Below are positions 41,864 to 50,870 of a DNA stretch of 64,000 nucleotides, piece after piece. A program made the position numbers and the translations under genes. The notes beneath the pieces are model-generated. The model searched no databases and was not told the DNA's origin. It saw only the letters and a program-made list of their open reading frames with translations. Position 1 is the first letter of the stretch; each line of letters starts with the position of its first letter. This DNA is from Halomonas sp. S3-1-1 (lineage in GTDB: Bacteria; Pseudomonadota; Gammaproteobacteria; Pseudomonadales; Halomonadaceae): assembly GCF_023757625.1 (NCBI RefSeq), contig NZ_JALGBZ010000002.1, forward strand, positions 744,001-808,000, written 5' to 3'.

Positions 41864-42553
41864 ATGGCGTCCAGCCTTACGTCGCCGCAGGCGAGCAAGC
41901 TTGCGGCCCCCGAACTCACACGTGCCGATGTCGAGCTCGAGACGCGGGAAACGCTCTATCAAGGGTTTTTCCGGCTCGAGGCGCTGACGCTGCGCCACCG
42001 TCTTTTCGAGGGCGGCTACAGCACCACCATGCGCCGCGAGATTCATAGCCGTTTCGACGCGGTGGGTGTACTGTTATATGACCCGCACCGCGACGCGCTG
42101 GTGCTCGTCGAGCAGTTTCGCGCCGGCGCCATCGATGACCCGCGCTCGCCCTGGAAACTCGAGCTGGTGGCGGGGCTGGTCGAAAAGAACGAGTCCCTCG
42201 AGGACGTCGCCCGGCGTGAATCCCAGGAAGAGGCGGGTTGCAAAGTGGGCGCGCTGACCAAACTTCACACCTACTATCCAAGCCCCGGCGCCTGCAACGA
42301 GCGAGTCACGCTGTTTTGCGGGCTGGTCGACACCGTCGGCATGGGCGGTATTCATGGCCTTGATGAAGAGCACGAGGATATCCGCGTTCACGTGGTCAGT
42401 TTTACCGATGCCTGGGCGCTTTTGGAGCAGGGCCGACTCGATAACGCCATGTGCCTGATCGGGCTTCACTGGCTGAATGGCCAGCGCGCCTCGCTGCGCG
42501 CCACTGCCAAGGCCCCCGCGACCCACGAATTCGAAAGGAGCGAAGATGGCTAG
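41864..42553 (+). CDS. nudF: ADP-ribose pyrophosphatase NudF
   Basis: 229 aa. VELETRETLYQGFFRLEALTL and RFDAVGVLLYDPHRDALVLVEQFR are typical of the NudF/YffH group. The Nudix box GLVEKNESLEDVARRESQEEAG fits G-x5-E-x7-R-E-U-x-E-E-x-G-U. The YYPSPGACNERVTLF stretch after the box is the ADP-ribose-specific region. It hydrolyses ADP-ribose to AMP and ribose-5-phosphate. It overlaps yqiB by 8 bp, and nudF-yqiB-cpdA is the conserved order seen in enterobacteria upstream of parE, although here parE is 9 kb away. Confidence 0.92.
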   Translation: MASSLTSPQASKLAAPELTRADVELETRETLYQGFFRLEALTLRHRLFEGGYSTTMRREIHSRFDAVGVLLYDPHRDALVLVEQFRAGAIDDPRSPWKLELVAGLVEKNESLEDVARRESQEEAGCKVGALTKLHTYYPSPGACNERVTLFCGLVDTVGMGGIHGLDEEHEDIRVHVVSFTDAWALLEQGRLDNAMCLIGLHWLNGQRASLRATAKAPATHEFERSEDG

Positions 42554-42992
42554 AGCCGCCTACGTCACCGACCTTAAATCTCTGCAAGGGGAGTGCAGCG
42601 CCAACTACGCGCGCCTGCTGCGGCTGGTGGGCGATATGGACGCCGGCCAGCAGCGCGATATCACCCTGCACAGCGACGGGCGGGAGCTTGGTGTGCTGCA
42701 CCTGGCCGTGCTGGAGCAGGCCCCTTACACCACGATGGTCGAGGTAACCCAGAGCGGGCCGCTCGACGGCGTGCTGGACGGGCCCAAAATGCGCGTGCAC
42801 CTCTATCACGACGTGCGCATGGCCGAGGTCACCGACTTTCAGCGCGAGCGCCACTTCAACGGGCGCTACCGCTACCCCAATGCCAAAATGCACCAGCCGG
42901 ATGAGAAGCTGCAGCTCAACCGTTTTCTGGGCGAGTGGCTGGCCCACGGGCTGACCCACGGCCACGCCTACGATATCCCCGAGTATCCTTGA
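42546..42992 (+). CDS. yqiB: DUF1249 family protein YqiB
   Basis: 148 aa from ATG 42546, with AAGGAG five bases upstream; the frame is open to 42477 inside nudF. DUF1249 features: YVTDLKSLQGECSANYARLLRL at the start, VLEQAPYTTMVEVTQ near residue 55, MRVHLYHDVRMAEVTDFQ near 80 and a tail YPNAKMHQPDEKLQLNRFLGEWL. Function unknown. It lies between nudF and cpdA and overlaps both (8 bp and 1 bp), so the three are translated as one unit. Confidence 0.9.
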   Translation: MARAAYVTDLKSLQGECSANYARLLRLVGDMDAGQQRDITLHSDGRELGVLHLAVLEQAPYTTMVEVTQSGPLDGVLDGPKMRVHLYHDVRMAEVTDFQRERHFNGRYRYPNAKMHQPDEKLQLNRFLGEWLAHGLTHGHAYDIPEYP

Positions 42993-43729
42993 TGCGCCTG
43001 ATCCAGATCACCGACGCCCACCTTTACGCCGATAAACGCGCGCGCTCGCGCACCGGCGTCCCTTGGCGTCAGTTCGAGCGCGTGCTGGAGGCGGTCATCC
43101 GTGAGCGCCCGGACGTTGTGCTTTTAAGCGGTGACGTCAGTCAGGACGAAACGCTGGCCTCCTACCAGCACGCCTGCAACGCACTGGCGCGCCTGCCGTG
43201 CCCCTGGTTCTGGATTCCCGGCAACCACGATCAAGTCGAGTTCATGGCCGAGTGTCACCCGCTTTTGAGCGAGGTCGAGCTCGGCGAGTGGCGACTTCTG
43301 CTGCTCGATACCCAGGTTGAAGGTAAGCCTCATGGGGAGCTGGGTGCCGAGCAGCTCGAGGCGCTCGTCGAGCGGCTCGAATCGAGCGAGCAGCCCACGG
43401 TGATCGGCCTGCACCACCCGCCGGTCGACGTGGGCGCCGCGTGGATGGACGCCATCGGTCTATTCGACCGCGACGCCTTCTGGCAGGCGCTCGAGCGCTT
43501 TCCTCAAGTTCACCTCGTGCTGTTTGGCCACGCCCACCAGGCCTTCGCGCAAACACGTACGCTTGGCGATCACGTGGTCTCGGTGTATGGCTGCCCCGCG
43601 CTGGCGGATCAGTTCATGCCCGGCGCCCTCGAGTTCGCCGTCGACCAGGCCTCGAGACCCGGATACCGGGTAGTGGAGCTTCGCACCGCTGGCGAATGGC
43701 AGACCTGGATCGAGCGAGTCGGCATGTAG
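42992..43729 (+). CDS. cpdA: 3',5'-cyclic-AMP phosphodiesterase
   Basis: 245 aa from ATG 42992, overlapping the yqiB stop by one base (TGATG). Calcineurin-like metallophosphoesterase with all metal motifs: ITDAHLY near residue 6, LLSGDVSQDE near 45, WIPGNHDQVEF near 77, IGLHHPPVD near 145 and LFGHAHQAF near 187. CpdA class III phosphodiesterases hydrolyse cAMP to AMP in the cytoplasm. Order and length match the nudF-yqiB-cpdA group. Confidence 0.92.
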   Translation: MRLIQITDAHLYADKRARSRTGVPWRQFERVLEAVIRERPDVVLLSGDVSQDETLASYQHACNALARLPCPWFWIPGNHDQVEFMAECHPLLSEVELGEWRLLLLDTQVEGKPHGELGAEQLEALVERLESSEQPTVIGLHHPPVDVGAAWMDAIGLFDRDAFWQALERFPQVHLVLFGHAHQAFAQTRTLGDHVVSVYGCPALADQFMPGALEFAVDQASRPGYRVVELRTAGEWQTWIERVGM

Positions 43730-43790
43730 ATCACACCGTTTCGCGCTCGTCTTCTCATGCGCCTATAGTGTTTTAAAGAATAAAAAGATA

Positions 43791-43819
43791 GTTATTAATT
43801 CTTTCAGGTTATTACTTTT
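43791..43819 (+). promoter_or_regulatory. AT-rich direct repeat upstream of cysD, candidate CysB site
   Basis: GTTATTAATTCT (43791) and GTTATTACTTTT (43808) are related direct repeats 17 bp apart in an otherwise AT-rich 80-bp stretch about 100 bp before cysD. CysB sites are AT-rich and poorly conserved, so this is only a candidate. Confidence 0.4.
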
Positions 43820-43912
43820 CGGCGTTACCCTACCCGCAGTGACGATCATCAGGCAAACACCGTTTGCAGGCACCGTTAGCGAGCACCCCGGTGCTTAGAG
43901 AGGGAGTAGGCA

Positions 43913-44875
43913 ATGACCCAGATTACCGCTGCGCCGGTCGATGAACGGCGCACGCCCACCGTGGCGATCGACAGTGCGCGCCAGACGCACCTCAAACAGC
44001 TCGAAGCCGAATCGATCCATATCATTCGCGAAGTCGCCGCCGAGTTCAGCAATCCGGTGATGATGTACTCCATCGGCAAAGACTCCTCGGTCATGCTGCA
44101 CCTGGCGCGCAAGGCCTTCTACCCGGGCCCGCCGCCGTTCCCGCTTTTGCACGTGGATACCACCTGGAAGTTTCGCGAAATGATCGAGTTTCGCAACCGC
44201 ATGGCCAGTGAAGCGGGCATGGAGCTTTTGGTGCACACCAATGAAGAGGGGCGGGCGGCGAACATCAACCCCTTCGATCACGGCAGCGCCAAGTACACCG
44301 ACATCATGAAGACCCAGGCGCTCAAGCAAGCGCTGGACAAGTACGGCTTCGACGCCGCCTTCGGCGGGGCGCGCCGTGACGAAGAGGCCTCGCGGGCGAA
44401 AGAGCGGGTCTACTCGTTTCGTGACAAGTATCATCGCTGGGATCCCAAGAGCCAGCGCCCGGAGCTTTGGAACACCTATAACGCCAAGGTCAACAAGGGC
44501 GAGTCGATTCGCGTTTTCCCGCTTTCCAACTGGACCGAACTCGATATCTGGCAGTACATCTATTTGGAGTCGATCCCGATCGTACCGCTTTACTACTCCG
44601 CCCCACGCCCGATCGTCGAGCGCGACGGTATGCAGGTAATGGTCGATGACGAGCGCCTGCCGCTGGAACCGGGTGAAGTGCCGGAGCAGAAATCCGTGCG
44701 TTTTAGAACGCTGGGCTGCTACCCGCTGACGGGGGCGGTGGAGTCCACGGCAGCCACGCTTCCCGAGATCATCCAGGAGATGCTGCTGACGCGTACCAGC
44801 GAGCGCAGCGGCCGGGCGATCGACCGCGATCAGGTCGGGTCGATGGAGAAGAAAAAGCGCGAGGGGTACTTCTAA
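43913..44875 (+). CDS. cysD: Sulfate adenylyltransferase subunit 2
   Basis: 320 aa. PAPS-reductase-like ATP pyrophosphatase fold: [18 protein letters not shown] at the start, the PP-loop region [20 protein letters not shown] near residue 46, [19 protein letters not shown] near 74, [21 protein letters not shown] near 150 and [15 protein letters not shown] near 200. CysD makes adenosine 5'-phosphosulfate from ATP and sulfate, driven by GTP hydrolysis in CysN. It is one base upstream of cysN. Confidence 0.95.
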   Translation: MTQITAAPVDERRTPTVAIDSARQTHLKQLEAESIHIIREVAAEFSNPVMMYSIGKDSSVMLHLARKAFYPGPPPFPLLHVDTTWKFREMIEFRNRMASEAGMELLVHTNEEGRAANINPFDHGSAKYTDIMKTQALKQALDKYGFDAAFGGARRDEEASRAKERVYSFRDKYHRWDPKSQRPELWNTYNAKVNKGESIRVFPLSNWTELDIWQYIYLESIPIVPLYYSAPRPIVERDGMQVMVDDERLPLEPGEVPEQKSVRFRTLGCYPLTGAVESTAATLPEIIQEMLLTRTSERSGRAIDRDQVGSMEKKKREGYF

Positions 44876-44876
44876 C

Positions 44877-46310
44877 ATGGCACACCAGTCGAATTTGATC
44901 GCCGACAACATCGAGCAGTACCTGCAGGAGCATGAAAACAAGGACCTTTTGCGCTTCATCACCTGCGGCAGCGTCGACGACGGCAAGTCCACGCTGATCG
45001 GGCGGATGCTTCACGACTCGCAGATGATTTTCGAGGACCAGCTCGCCGCGATCACCCAAGCGTCCAAAACCAGCGGCACTACCGGTGACACCGTGGACCT
45101 GGCGCTTTTGGTCGATGGGCTGCAGTCCGAGCGCGAGCAGGGCATCACCATCGATGTCGCGTACCGCTTTTTCTCCACCGACAAGCGCAAGTTCATCATC
45201 GCTGATACGCCGGGCCACGAACAGTACACCCGCAACATGGCCACCGGCGCCTCCACGGCGAGTCTGGCGGTGATTTTGATCGACGCCCGCTACGGCGTGC
45301 AGACCCAGACCAAGCGCCATAGCTTCATTGCCGACCTGCTCGGTATTCAGCACCTGGTGATCGCGGTCAACAAGATGGACCTGGTCGATTTCTCGGAAGA
45401 GCGCTTCAACGAGATCAAGCGCGAGTACCAGCAGTTTGCCACCAACCTGAACGCTCCGGACATCCGCTTCGTGCCGCTGTCGGCGCTGACCGGCGACAAC
45501 GTGGTGAACAAAAGCGCGCAGACGCCCTGGTACTTCGGCCCCGGCTACGAGTCCCGCACGCTGATCGAGCTTCTGGAAAGCGTTGAGCTAACCCAGGACC
45601 AGAATCTGACCGATCTGCGCCTGCCGGTGCAGTACGTCAACCGGCCCAATCTCGACTTTCGCGGTTACTGCGGCACGCTCGCCGCAGGCATTTTGCGCCC
45701 GGGCCACCGCGTGAAGGTGCTGCCCTCGGGCAAGACATCGTCTGTCGAGCGCATCGTCACTTATGATGGCGATCTGAGCGCCGCCTACCCGGGCCAGGCG
45801 ATCACCGTGACACTCGACGACGAGATCGATATTTCCCGCGGCGACTGGCTGGTGGATGCGCACGCCGATATCGCGCTTTCCAACGCGTTCAAGGCGGACA
45901 TCGTGTGGATGCACGAAGACGCGCTCACGCCGGGCAAGCTTTATGACTTCAAGCTCGCCACCCGAGATCTCTCGGGCCAGGTGCGCGCGATCGACTATCA
46001 GGTCGATGTCAATACGCTGGCGCAGTATCCGGCCGAGCAGCTCGAACTCAATGCGATCGCCCGCTGCGAAGTCGAGCTCACTGCGAGCATTCCGCTCGAT
46101 GACTACCGCTCAAGCCCGGGTACCGGCAGCTTCATCATCATCGACCGGCTGACCAACGTCACCGTCGGGGCTGGCATGATTCGCGGCGTGGCTGCCCAAA
46201 ACGAGCAGGATCAGGGCACCGACTGGGCCGCCTTCGAGCGCGATTTGAACGCGCTGGTGCGTAAACACTTCCCGCACTGGGACGCCCGCGACGTCAGCAA
46301 GCTGTTTTAA
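44877..46310 (+). CDS. cysN: Sulfate adenylyltransferase subunit 1 (GTPase)
   Basis: 477 aa, a translation-factor-type GTPase. G1 is [17 protein letters not shown] near residue 30, switch [20 protein letters not shown] near 110, G4 [10 protein letters not shown] near 165 and G5 [11 protein letters not shown]. Two beta-barrel domains follow. The length shows that no CysC kinase domain is fused at the C-terminus, so APS kinase must come from elsewhere or APS may be reduced directly. It partners with CysD. A terminator follows within 30 bp. Confidence 0.95.
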   Translation: MAHQSNLIADNIEQYLQEHENKDLLRFITCGSVDDGKSTLIGRMLHDSQMIFEDQLAAITQASKTSGTTGDTVDLALLVDGLQSEREQGITIDVAYRFFSTDKRKFIIADTPGHEQYTRNMATGASTASLAVILIDARYGVQTQTKRHSFIADLLGIQHLVIAVNKMDLVDFSEERFNEIKREYQQFATNLNAPDIRFVPLSALTGDNVVNKSAQTPWYFGPGYESRTLIELLESVELTQDQNLTDLRLPVQYVNRPNLDFRGYCGTLAAGILRPGHRVKVLPSGKTSSVERIVTYDGDLSAAYPGQAITVTLDDEIDISRGDWLVDAHADIALSNAFKADIVWMHEDALTPGKLYDFKLATRDLSGQVRAIDYQVDVNTLAQYPAEQLELNAIARCEVELTASIPLDDYRSSPGTGSFIIIDRLTNVTVGAGMIRGVAAQNEQDQGTDWAAFERDLNALVRKHFPHWDARDVSKLF

Positions 46311-46337
46311 CGCAAGCAGGCGCTCGTTTCAGGCGCT

Positions 46338-46377
46338 AAAGCCGGCCCCGTTTTTGCACAGGGCCGGCTTTTTTTGT
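46338..46377 (+). terminator. Intrinsic terminator of cysDN
   Basis: AAAGCCGGCCC (46338-46348) and GGGCCGGCTTT (46361-46371) pair perfectly over 11 bp with a 12-base loop, followed by a T run. Confidence 0.9.
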
Positions 46378-46520
46378 ACAACTTATAACGAGGTGGTGGC
46401 GCGGTTTAAGTGGTTTGAGCGCTTGACGATTGTACAGGATGAGCCACACTTGATAGGCGTTGTAGGAGATGGCGCAACGCAGTGTCACCAAGGTACGTTC
46501 ATCACGAAAAGGAGAGCACG

Positions 46521-47084
46521 ATGAGTCAAGCACTGAATGGTAAACGCGTCGCGATTCTGGCCGCGGACGGTTTCGAAGAGTCCGAGCTCAGCGTGCCGCG
46601 CGCGTCGCTGCAAAAAAATGGCATCGAAGTTCACATCGTGACGCCGGACGGCAAAGGCATCCGTGCCTGGGCCGAAACCGAGTGGGGCGATACCTACGAG
46701 GCCGACAAGGCGTTATCGGACGTTTCCGAGTCCGACTACCATGCCCTGATGCTGCCGGGCGGTCTGTTCAACCCGGACGAGCTTCGCACCAACGACGACG
46801 CGTTGAGCTTCGTCAAGGCGTTCTTCCAGGCCGGTAAACCGGTCGGCGCGATCTGCCACGCACCCTGGATTTTGATCAACGCAGGCGTGGTCGACGGTCG
46901 CAAGATGACCTCGGTACCCAGCATCGCTCAGGATCTGAAAAACGCCGGCGTGAACTGGGTCGACGAAGCCGTCGTCTGCGACGAAGCGCTGGTCACCAGC
47001 CGTACGCCGAAAGACCTCGACGCCTTCTGCTCCAAGCTTCTCGAAGAAATTCAGGAAGGCAAGCACTCGGGCCAGCACGCCTGA
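46521..47084 (+). CDS. PfpI/DJ-1 family protein (YhbO-like)
   Basis: 187 aa from ATG 46521, with AAAGGAG six bases upstream. DJ-1/PfpI fold: VAILAADGFEESELSVPRASL near residue 12 with the conserved Glu, HALMLPGGLFNPDELR near 75, the nucleophile elbow GAICHAPWILINAG with Cys near 115, and a Gly-rich C-terminus. Homologues are described as proteases, glyoxalase III or deglycases tied to carbonyl and oxidative stress; which applies is unsettled. Its stop overlaps the next start by one base (TGATG). Confidence 0.88.
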   Translation: MSQALNGKRVAILAADGFEESELSVPRASLQKNGIEVHIVTPDGKGIRAWAETEWGDTYEADKALSDVSESDYHALMLPGGLFNPDELRTNDDALSFVKAFFQAGKPVGAICHAPWILINAGVVDGRKMTSVPSIAQDLKNAGVNWVDEAVVCDEALVTSRTPKDLDAFCSKLLEEIQEGKHSGQHA

Positions 47085-48217
47085 TGCCATGGTATAGCCC
47101 GTGGGCAAGCTTCGTTAAGCGGCTTGTCCACGTTGTCGCCAAGCCCATGAAGCGCGATAGTGGCCGCGGGGGGATGGTCGTTCATCCTTACCGCGGCTAC
47201 GGTTCGCAAAAGGAAGTCTTCGTCATGGGCCGCGTCTTTCGACAGGCGGCACTCGGCCGCGCCATTCCCCGGCGCGGCATTTTACGTGATACCGCTGACG
47301 TGGCTCGACGCATTTTTCGCCGCGGCTTCAAGGAGGCGCAGGTCGAAATTTGTATCGGTGAAAACGCGCTGTCGCTGATCACCGATCGCGATGGCTATTT
47401 CGACGCTCATATTCCCATTGAACACGATCTTCCCATCGATGTGTCCTGGCATCGCGCCGATATTCTCGTGCGCGCCGAAGGGCACCCGCCCATGCGCACC
47501 AGTGCGGAAGTTTACGTCCCGCCGCCGGAAGCGGATCTGCTGGTGATCAGCGATATCGACGATACCGTCATGTTCACCGGCGTGGCGGAGAAGCTGAAGA
47601 TGCTTTATCGGCTGTTCGTGCGCAAACCCCACCGTCGTACCGCGTTTCCCGGCGTCGCGTCGCTCTATCAGTCGCTCTATCGCGGCAAAAGCGACAAGGC
47701 CGAGCGGCCCATTTTGTACGTTTCCCGCGGGCCCTGGGCGATTTACGAAATGCTCGAAACCTTTTTCCAGCTCAACCGCATTCCGGTCGGGCCGATTCTG
47801 TTTTTACGTGAGTGGGGTATTTCTTGGCGCAAACCCTGGCCGCGTAAGGCCGAGGATCACAAGCGTGCCTTGATCGACCGCATGCTGACGCTTTACGACG
47901 ACATGCCCTGCGTGCTGATCGGCGACAGCGGCCAGCACGATCCTGAAGTTTACACTGAGGTCGTCAAGGCCTATCCCGGGCGCATCAAGGCGGTCTATAT
48001 TCGCCGGGTGGATAAGGATCCCAAGCGTCAGGAAGCGATTCAGCGCCTGCGCGACGAGCTCACAGGCAGCGACTGCGACCTGATCCTCGCCGCCGACAGC
48101 GTCCTGATGGCCGAGCACGCTTACGAGCAGGGCCGCATCTCCGCCCGCGGGCTCGAGGCGGTCAAGCGCGACGTGCGAGAGCATCGCAAGGAAGAGGCAG
48201 AGGAAGCGAGCCTGTAA
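47084..48217 (+). CDS. App1-like phosphatidate phosphatase domain protein (DUF2183)
   Basis: 377 aa. The first ~130 residues are basic and beta-rich (VFRQAALGRAIPRRGILRD, VEICIGENALSLITDRDGYFDAHI), then a HAD-like catalytic domain with the DxDxT motif LLVISDIDDTVMFTG near residue 155, LYVSRGPWAIYE near 213 and VLIGDSGQHDPEVYTEV near 288. DUF2183 is the catalytic part of yeast App1 phosphatidate phosphatase, so a lipid phosphatase role is likely but the substrate in bacteria is unproven. The start overlaps the PfpI gene stop; a later ATG near 47225 is possible. Confidence 0.85.
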   Translation: MPWYSPWASFVKRLVHVVAKPMKRDSGRGGMVVHPYRGYGSQKEVFVMGRVFRQAALGRAIPRRGILRDTADVARRIFRRGFKEAQVEICIGENALSLITDRDGYFDAHIPIEHDLPIDVSWHRADILVRAEGHPPMRTSAEVYVPPPEADLLVISDIDDTVMFTGVAEKLKMLYRLFVRKPHRRTAFPGVASLYQSLYRGKSDKAERPILYVSRGPWAIYEMLETFFQLNRIPVGPILFLREWGISWRKPWPRKAEDHKRALIDRMLTLYDDMPCVLIGDSGQHDPEVYTEVVKAYPGRIKAVYIRRVDKDPKRQEAIQRLRDELTGSDCDLILAADSVLMAEHAYEQGRISARGLEAVKRDVREHRKEEAEEASL

Positions 48218-48329
48218 TCCCCGTCAGTAAAAGTCGCAGCAGCTTTGCACACTAACCACCGCCAGTGCACACCAGGCGCGGTCATGGTACAACGGTCAAT
48301 CACCCAGCGGCTGACTTGGAAATCCGACC

Positions 48330-49004
48330 ATGATCGTACTGTTGATCGCGCTGGCGCTGGCTATTTTTCTCCTGCCCAACCTCTGGGCGCAATGGGTATT
48401 AAAGCGCCACACCAAAGGGCGCAATGACTACCCCGGCACCGGCGCCGAACTTGCCAGCCATCTTTTGCGCCGCTTCGATTTGAACGGTGTCGGTGTGGAA
48501 GTGAGCGAACAGGGCGATCACTACGATCCGATCGACCGCGTGGTGCGGCTCTCGCCGGATCACTTCAACGGCCGCTCGCTTACCGCCGTAACGGTGGCCG
48601 CTCACGAGGTGGGCCACGCCCTACAACATGCCGAGGGCTATGCGCCGCTGATTGCCCGAAGCCGTATGGTCGGCGTGGCGCAAAAAGCCGAGAAACTCGG
48701 CGCGCTGTTGATGATGGCCGCGCCGTTTCTGTTTCTTCTCACGCGCCTTCCCGGCGGGCTCGCGGCCGTAATCGCCGTTGCGGTGATCAGCTTTGGCACC
48801 GCCGCCGTAGTGCACCTGGTCACGCTGCCGGTGGAGTTCGACGCCAGCTTCAACCGAGCCCTGCCGCTTTTGAAAGAGTATGTCCCGCCTTCTGACATGA
48901 ACGGCGCCCGCCACGTGCTCACCGCCTGCGCGTTCACCTACGTGGCGGCATCGCTTGCCAGTATTCTGAATCTGGGCCGTTGGCTAATGATTCTACGCCG
49001 CTGA
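48330..49004 (+). CDS. Membrane zinc metallopeptidase (YugP family)
   Basis: 224 aa. The N-terminal helix VLLIALALAIFLLPNLWAQW is followed by a short domain with PGTGAELASHLLRRFDLNGV and the zinc motif VTVAAHEVGHALQHAEGY near residue 92 (HExxH). Two central helices and a C-terminal one (FTYVAASLASILNLGRWL) complete it, with VEFDASFNRAL supplying the third ligand region. Zn_peptidase_2 family; substrate unknown. It converges with cmoB with 3 bp between stops. Confidence 0.87.
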   Translation: MIVLLIALALAIFLLPNLWAQWVLKRHTKGRNDYPGTGAELASHLLRRFDLNGVGVEVSEQGDHYDPIDRVVRLSPDHFNGRSLTAVTVAAHEVGHALQHAEGYAPLIARSRMVGVAQKAEKLGALLMMAAPFLFLLTRLPGGLAAVIAVAVISFGTAAVVHLVTLPVEFDASFNRALPLLKEYVPPSDMNGARHVLTACAFTYVAASLASILNLGRWLMILRR

Positions 49005-49007
49005 GTG

Positions 49008-50021
49008 TTAGCCTGACTTATTGGCAATGATCACCGCACGACGCGGGGCCGAGTAGCCTTCGATGGTGCGCGTTTGGTCCTCGGGGTCGAGAAAATCCGC
49101 CAACGACTGATAGGTCATCCACTCGGTGGAGCGCTGCTCATCGAGGCTCGTCGGCGATTCATCGACGACACGCACGTTGGTGAACCCGCAGCGTTCGAGC
49201 CAGTGGCATAACGCTTTCGAAGAGGGCAGAAAGTAGACGTTGGGCATCGCCGCGTAGCGCTCGCCGGGAACGAACACCGTCTGCTCGTCGCCTTCCACCA
49301 CCAGGGTTTCCAGCACCAGCTCGCCGCCGGGAGCCAGCGCGGCTTTTAGCTGGTTGAGATGCTCGAAGGGCGAGGCGCGGTGGTACAGCACCCCCATGGA
49401 AAAGACGGTATCGAAAAACCCCAGGTTTTCCGGCACGTCCTCGATGCCCACCGGAAGGAAGTGGGTGCGGTTGCCATCGGCGTCGCCAACGAAGTGGCGC
49501 ACCGCCTGAAACTGCCAGTAAAACCGCGGCGACGGGTCGATCACCAGCACGAAAGCCGCGCCCGCGCCGGCCATGCGCCAGGCGTGATAGCCGCTGCCAC
49601 CGCCGACATCCAGCACCTTGCGATATTGAAGATCCGACAGGTGCGGCGCCACGCGCTGCCATTTCCAGTCCGAGCGCCACTCGGTGTCGATGTCGATGCC
49701 GCCCAGCGTGAACGGGCCCTTGCGCCAGGGGGCGAGCTTCTTTAAAAGGTTAAAGCACTGGCGGCGCTGGCTTTCGTCGAGCGCCACGTCCACGATGAGC
49801 GAATCGGCGTTGAGATCGACCGTTCGCGCTTGGGGCAGGGGCGGCAGCTTTTTGACCGCTTTTTCCCAGGCGGAAAGATCGCCATGGCGCTTTTTATCCA
49901 GGCCCTGGGCGAGCTGCTCGGGCAGGCGCGCAAGCCAAGGGAGTAGAGCGTCGTTTTGGGCGGCCTGGTCGAGAAATGCCCGGTAGAGCGCCTGGTGGTC
50001 GTCGGGTAGCGGGGTGGCCAC
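49008..50021 (-). CDS. cmoB: tRNA U34 carboxymethyltransferase
   Basis: 337 aa (E. coli CmoB ~323). The N-terminal helical domain is followed by LAPWRKGPFTLGGIDIDTEWRSDWKW, a block diagnostic of CmoB, the SAM motif VLDVGGGSGYHAWRMAGAG near residue 138, and FDTVFSMGVLYHRASPFEHL near 210. It moves a carboxymethyl group from carboxy-SAM (made by CmoA) to ho5U34, giving cmo5U. The start is GTG 50021, one base after the cmoA stop. Confidence 0.95.
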   Translation of the reverse strand: MATPLPDDHQALYRAFLDQAAQNDALLPWLARLPEQLAQGLDKKRHGDLSAWEKAVKKLPPLPQARTVDLNADSLIVDVALDESQRRQCFNLLKKLAPWRKGPFTLGGIDIDTEWRSDWKWQRVAPHLSDLQYRKVLDVGGGSGYHAWRMAGAGAAFVLVIDPSPRFYWQFQAVRHFVGDADGNRTHFLPVGIEDVPENLGFFDTVFSMGVLYHRASPFEHLNQLKAALAPGGELVLETLVVEGDEQTVFVPGERYAAMPNVYFLPSSKALCHWLERCGFTNVRVVDESPTSLDEQRSTEWMTYQSLADFLDPEDQTRTIEGYSAPRRAVIIANKSG

Positions 50022-50022
50022 G

Positions 50023-50766
50023 TTAGCCCTCCTTGAACGCGATCAAGGAGGCGAAGTTCAGGTACTGAAACCAGGTCACCGCGCGGGGGAAGCCCGCCTT
50101 GGAAAGCCGCTCGTGCAGGCCGTCGAGGCTGTCGGGAATCAGCACGTTCTCGAGCGCGGTGCGCTTTTGGCTGATTTCCAGATCCGAGTAGCCGTTGGCG
50201 CGCTTGAAGTCATGATAGCGCTCGACCCGCCAGGCGTTGTCGCGCTCGTCCGGGTCGATGGTTTTTTCGGACAATATGAGCACGCCGCCGGGTTCGAGCG
50301 CCGCATAGAGGCGCGCCAGCAGCGCGTCTCGATCCTGAGGCGGCAGGAACTGCAGCGTGAAGTTCAGGATGACCATGCCTGAGCCTGTATACTCGAGGGT
50401 TCGAATATCCTCTTCGAGCACCGTCATGGCGTGTTCGGGGCACTCGGCTTCGAACGTCTGGCGCGCTTTTTCCACCATCGCTGGCGACACGTCGACGCCG
50501 GTATAGCGAAACGCATCGGCGGGCAGGGCGCCGGCGAGCGCCAGGCCCGAGGCGCCCAGCGAGCAGCCCAGATCATACACGTGGGCGCCGTGGCGCAGGT
50601 GGCGCTTTGCGATCAGGCCAAGCATTCCCAGAATCTGGCCGTACCCCGGTACTGACCTTCGAATCATGTCGGGAAAACAGGCCACTACCTGTTCGTCGAA
50701 AGAGAAACGCGCCACGCGGTCAAGGGGTGTCGAAAAGATGGCGTCACGGTAAGATGCGGTACTCAT
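50023..50766 (-). CDS. cmoA: Carboxy-S-adenosyl-L-methionine synthase
   Basis: 247 aa from ATG 50766, exactly the E. coli length. RDAIFSTPLDRVARFSFDEQVVACFPDMIRRSVPGY is the CmoA N-terminus; the SAM-binding region is VYDLGCSLGASGLALAGAL near residue 64, and NFTLQFLPPQDRDALLARLY near 138 and SEKTIDPDE near 172 follow. It converts SAM and prephenate to carboxy-SAM. First gene of cmoAB, divergent from pgi with 104 bp between. Confidence 0.95.
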   Translation of the reverse strand: MSTASYRDAIFSTPLDRVARFSFDEQVVACFPDMIRRSVPGYGQILGMLGLIAKRHLRHGAHVYDLGCSLGASGLALAGALPADAFRYTGVDVSPAMVEKARQTFEAECPEHAMTVLEEDIRTLEYTGSGMVILNFTLQFLPPQDRDALLARLYAALEPGGVLILSEKTIDPDERDNAWRVERYHDFKRANGYSDLEISQKRTALENVLIPDSLDGLHERLSKAGFPRAVTWFQYLNFASLIAFKEG

Positions 50767-50870
50767 GGGCAAGCCAGGATCAAAAGTGGAAGGGGACGTA
50801 GTTTACGCCCCCGCGCTTTGACGCGACAGTCCTGGGCTTTCGGATACCCGCCAAAAAGAGGGAAACGGCT

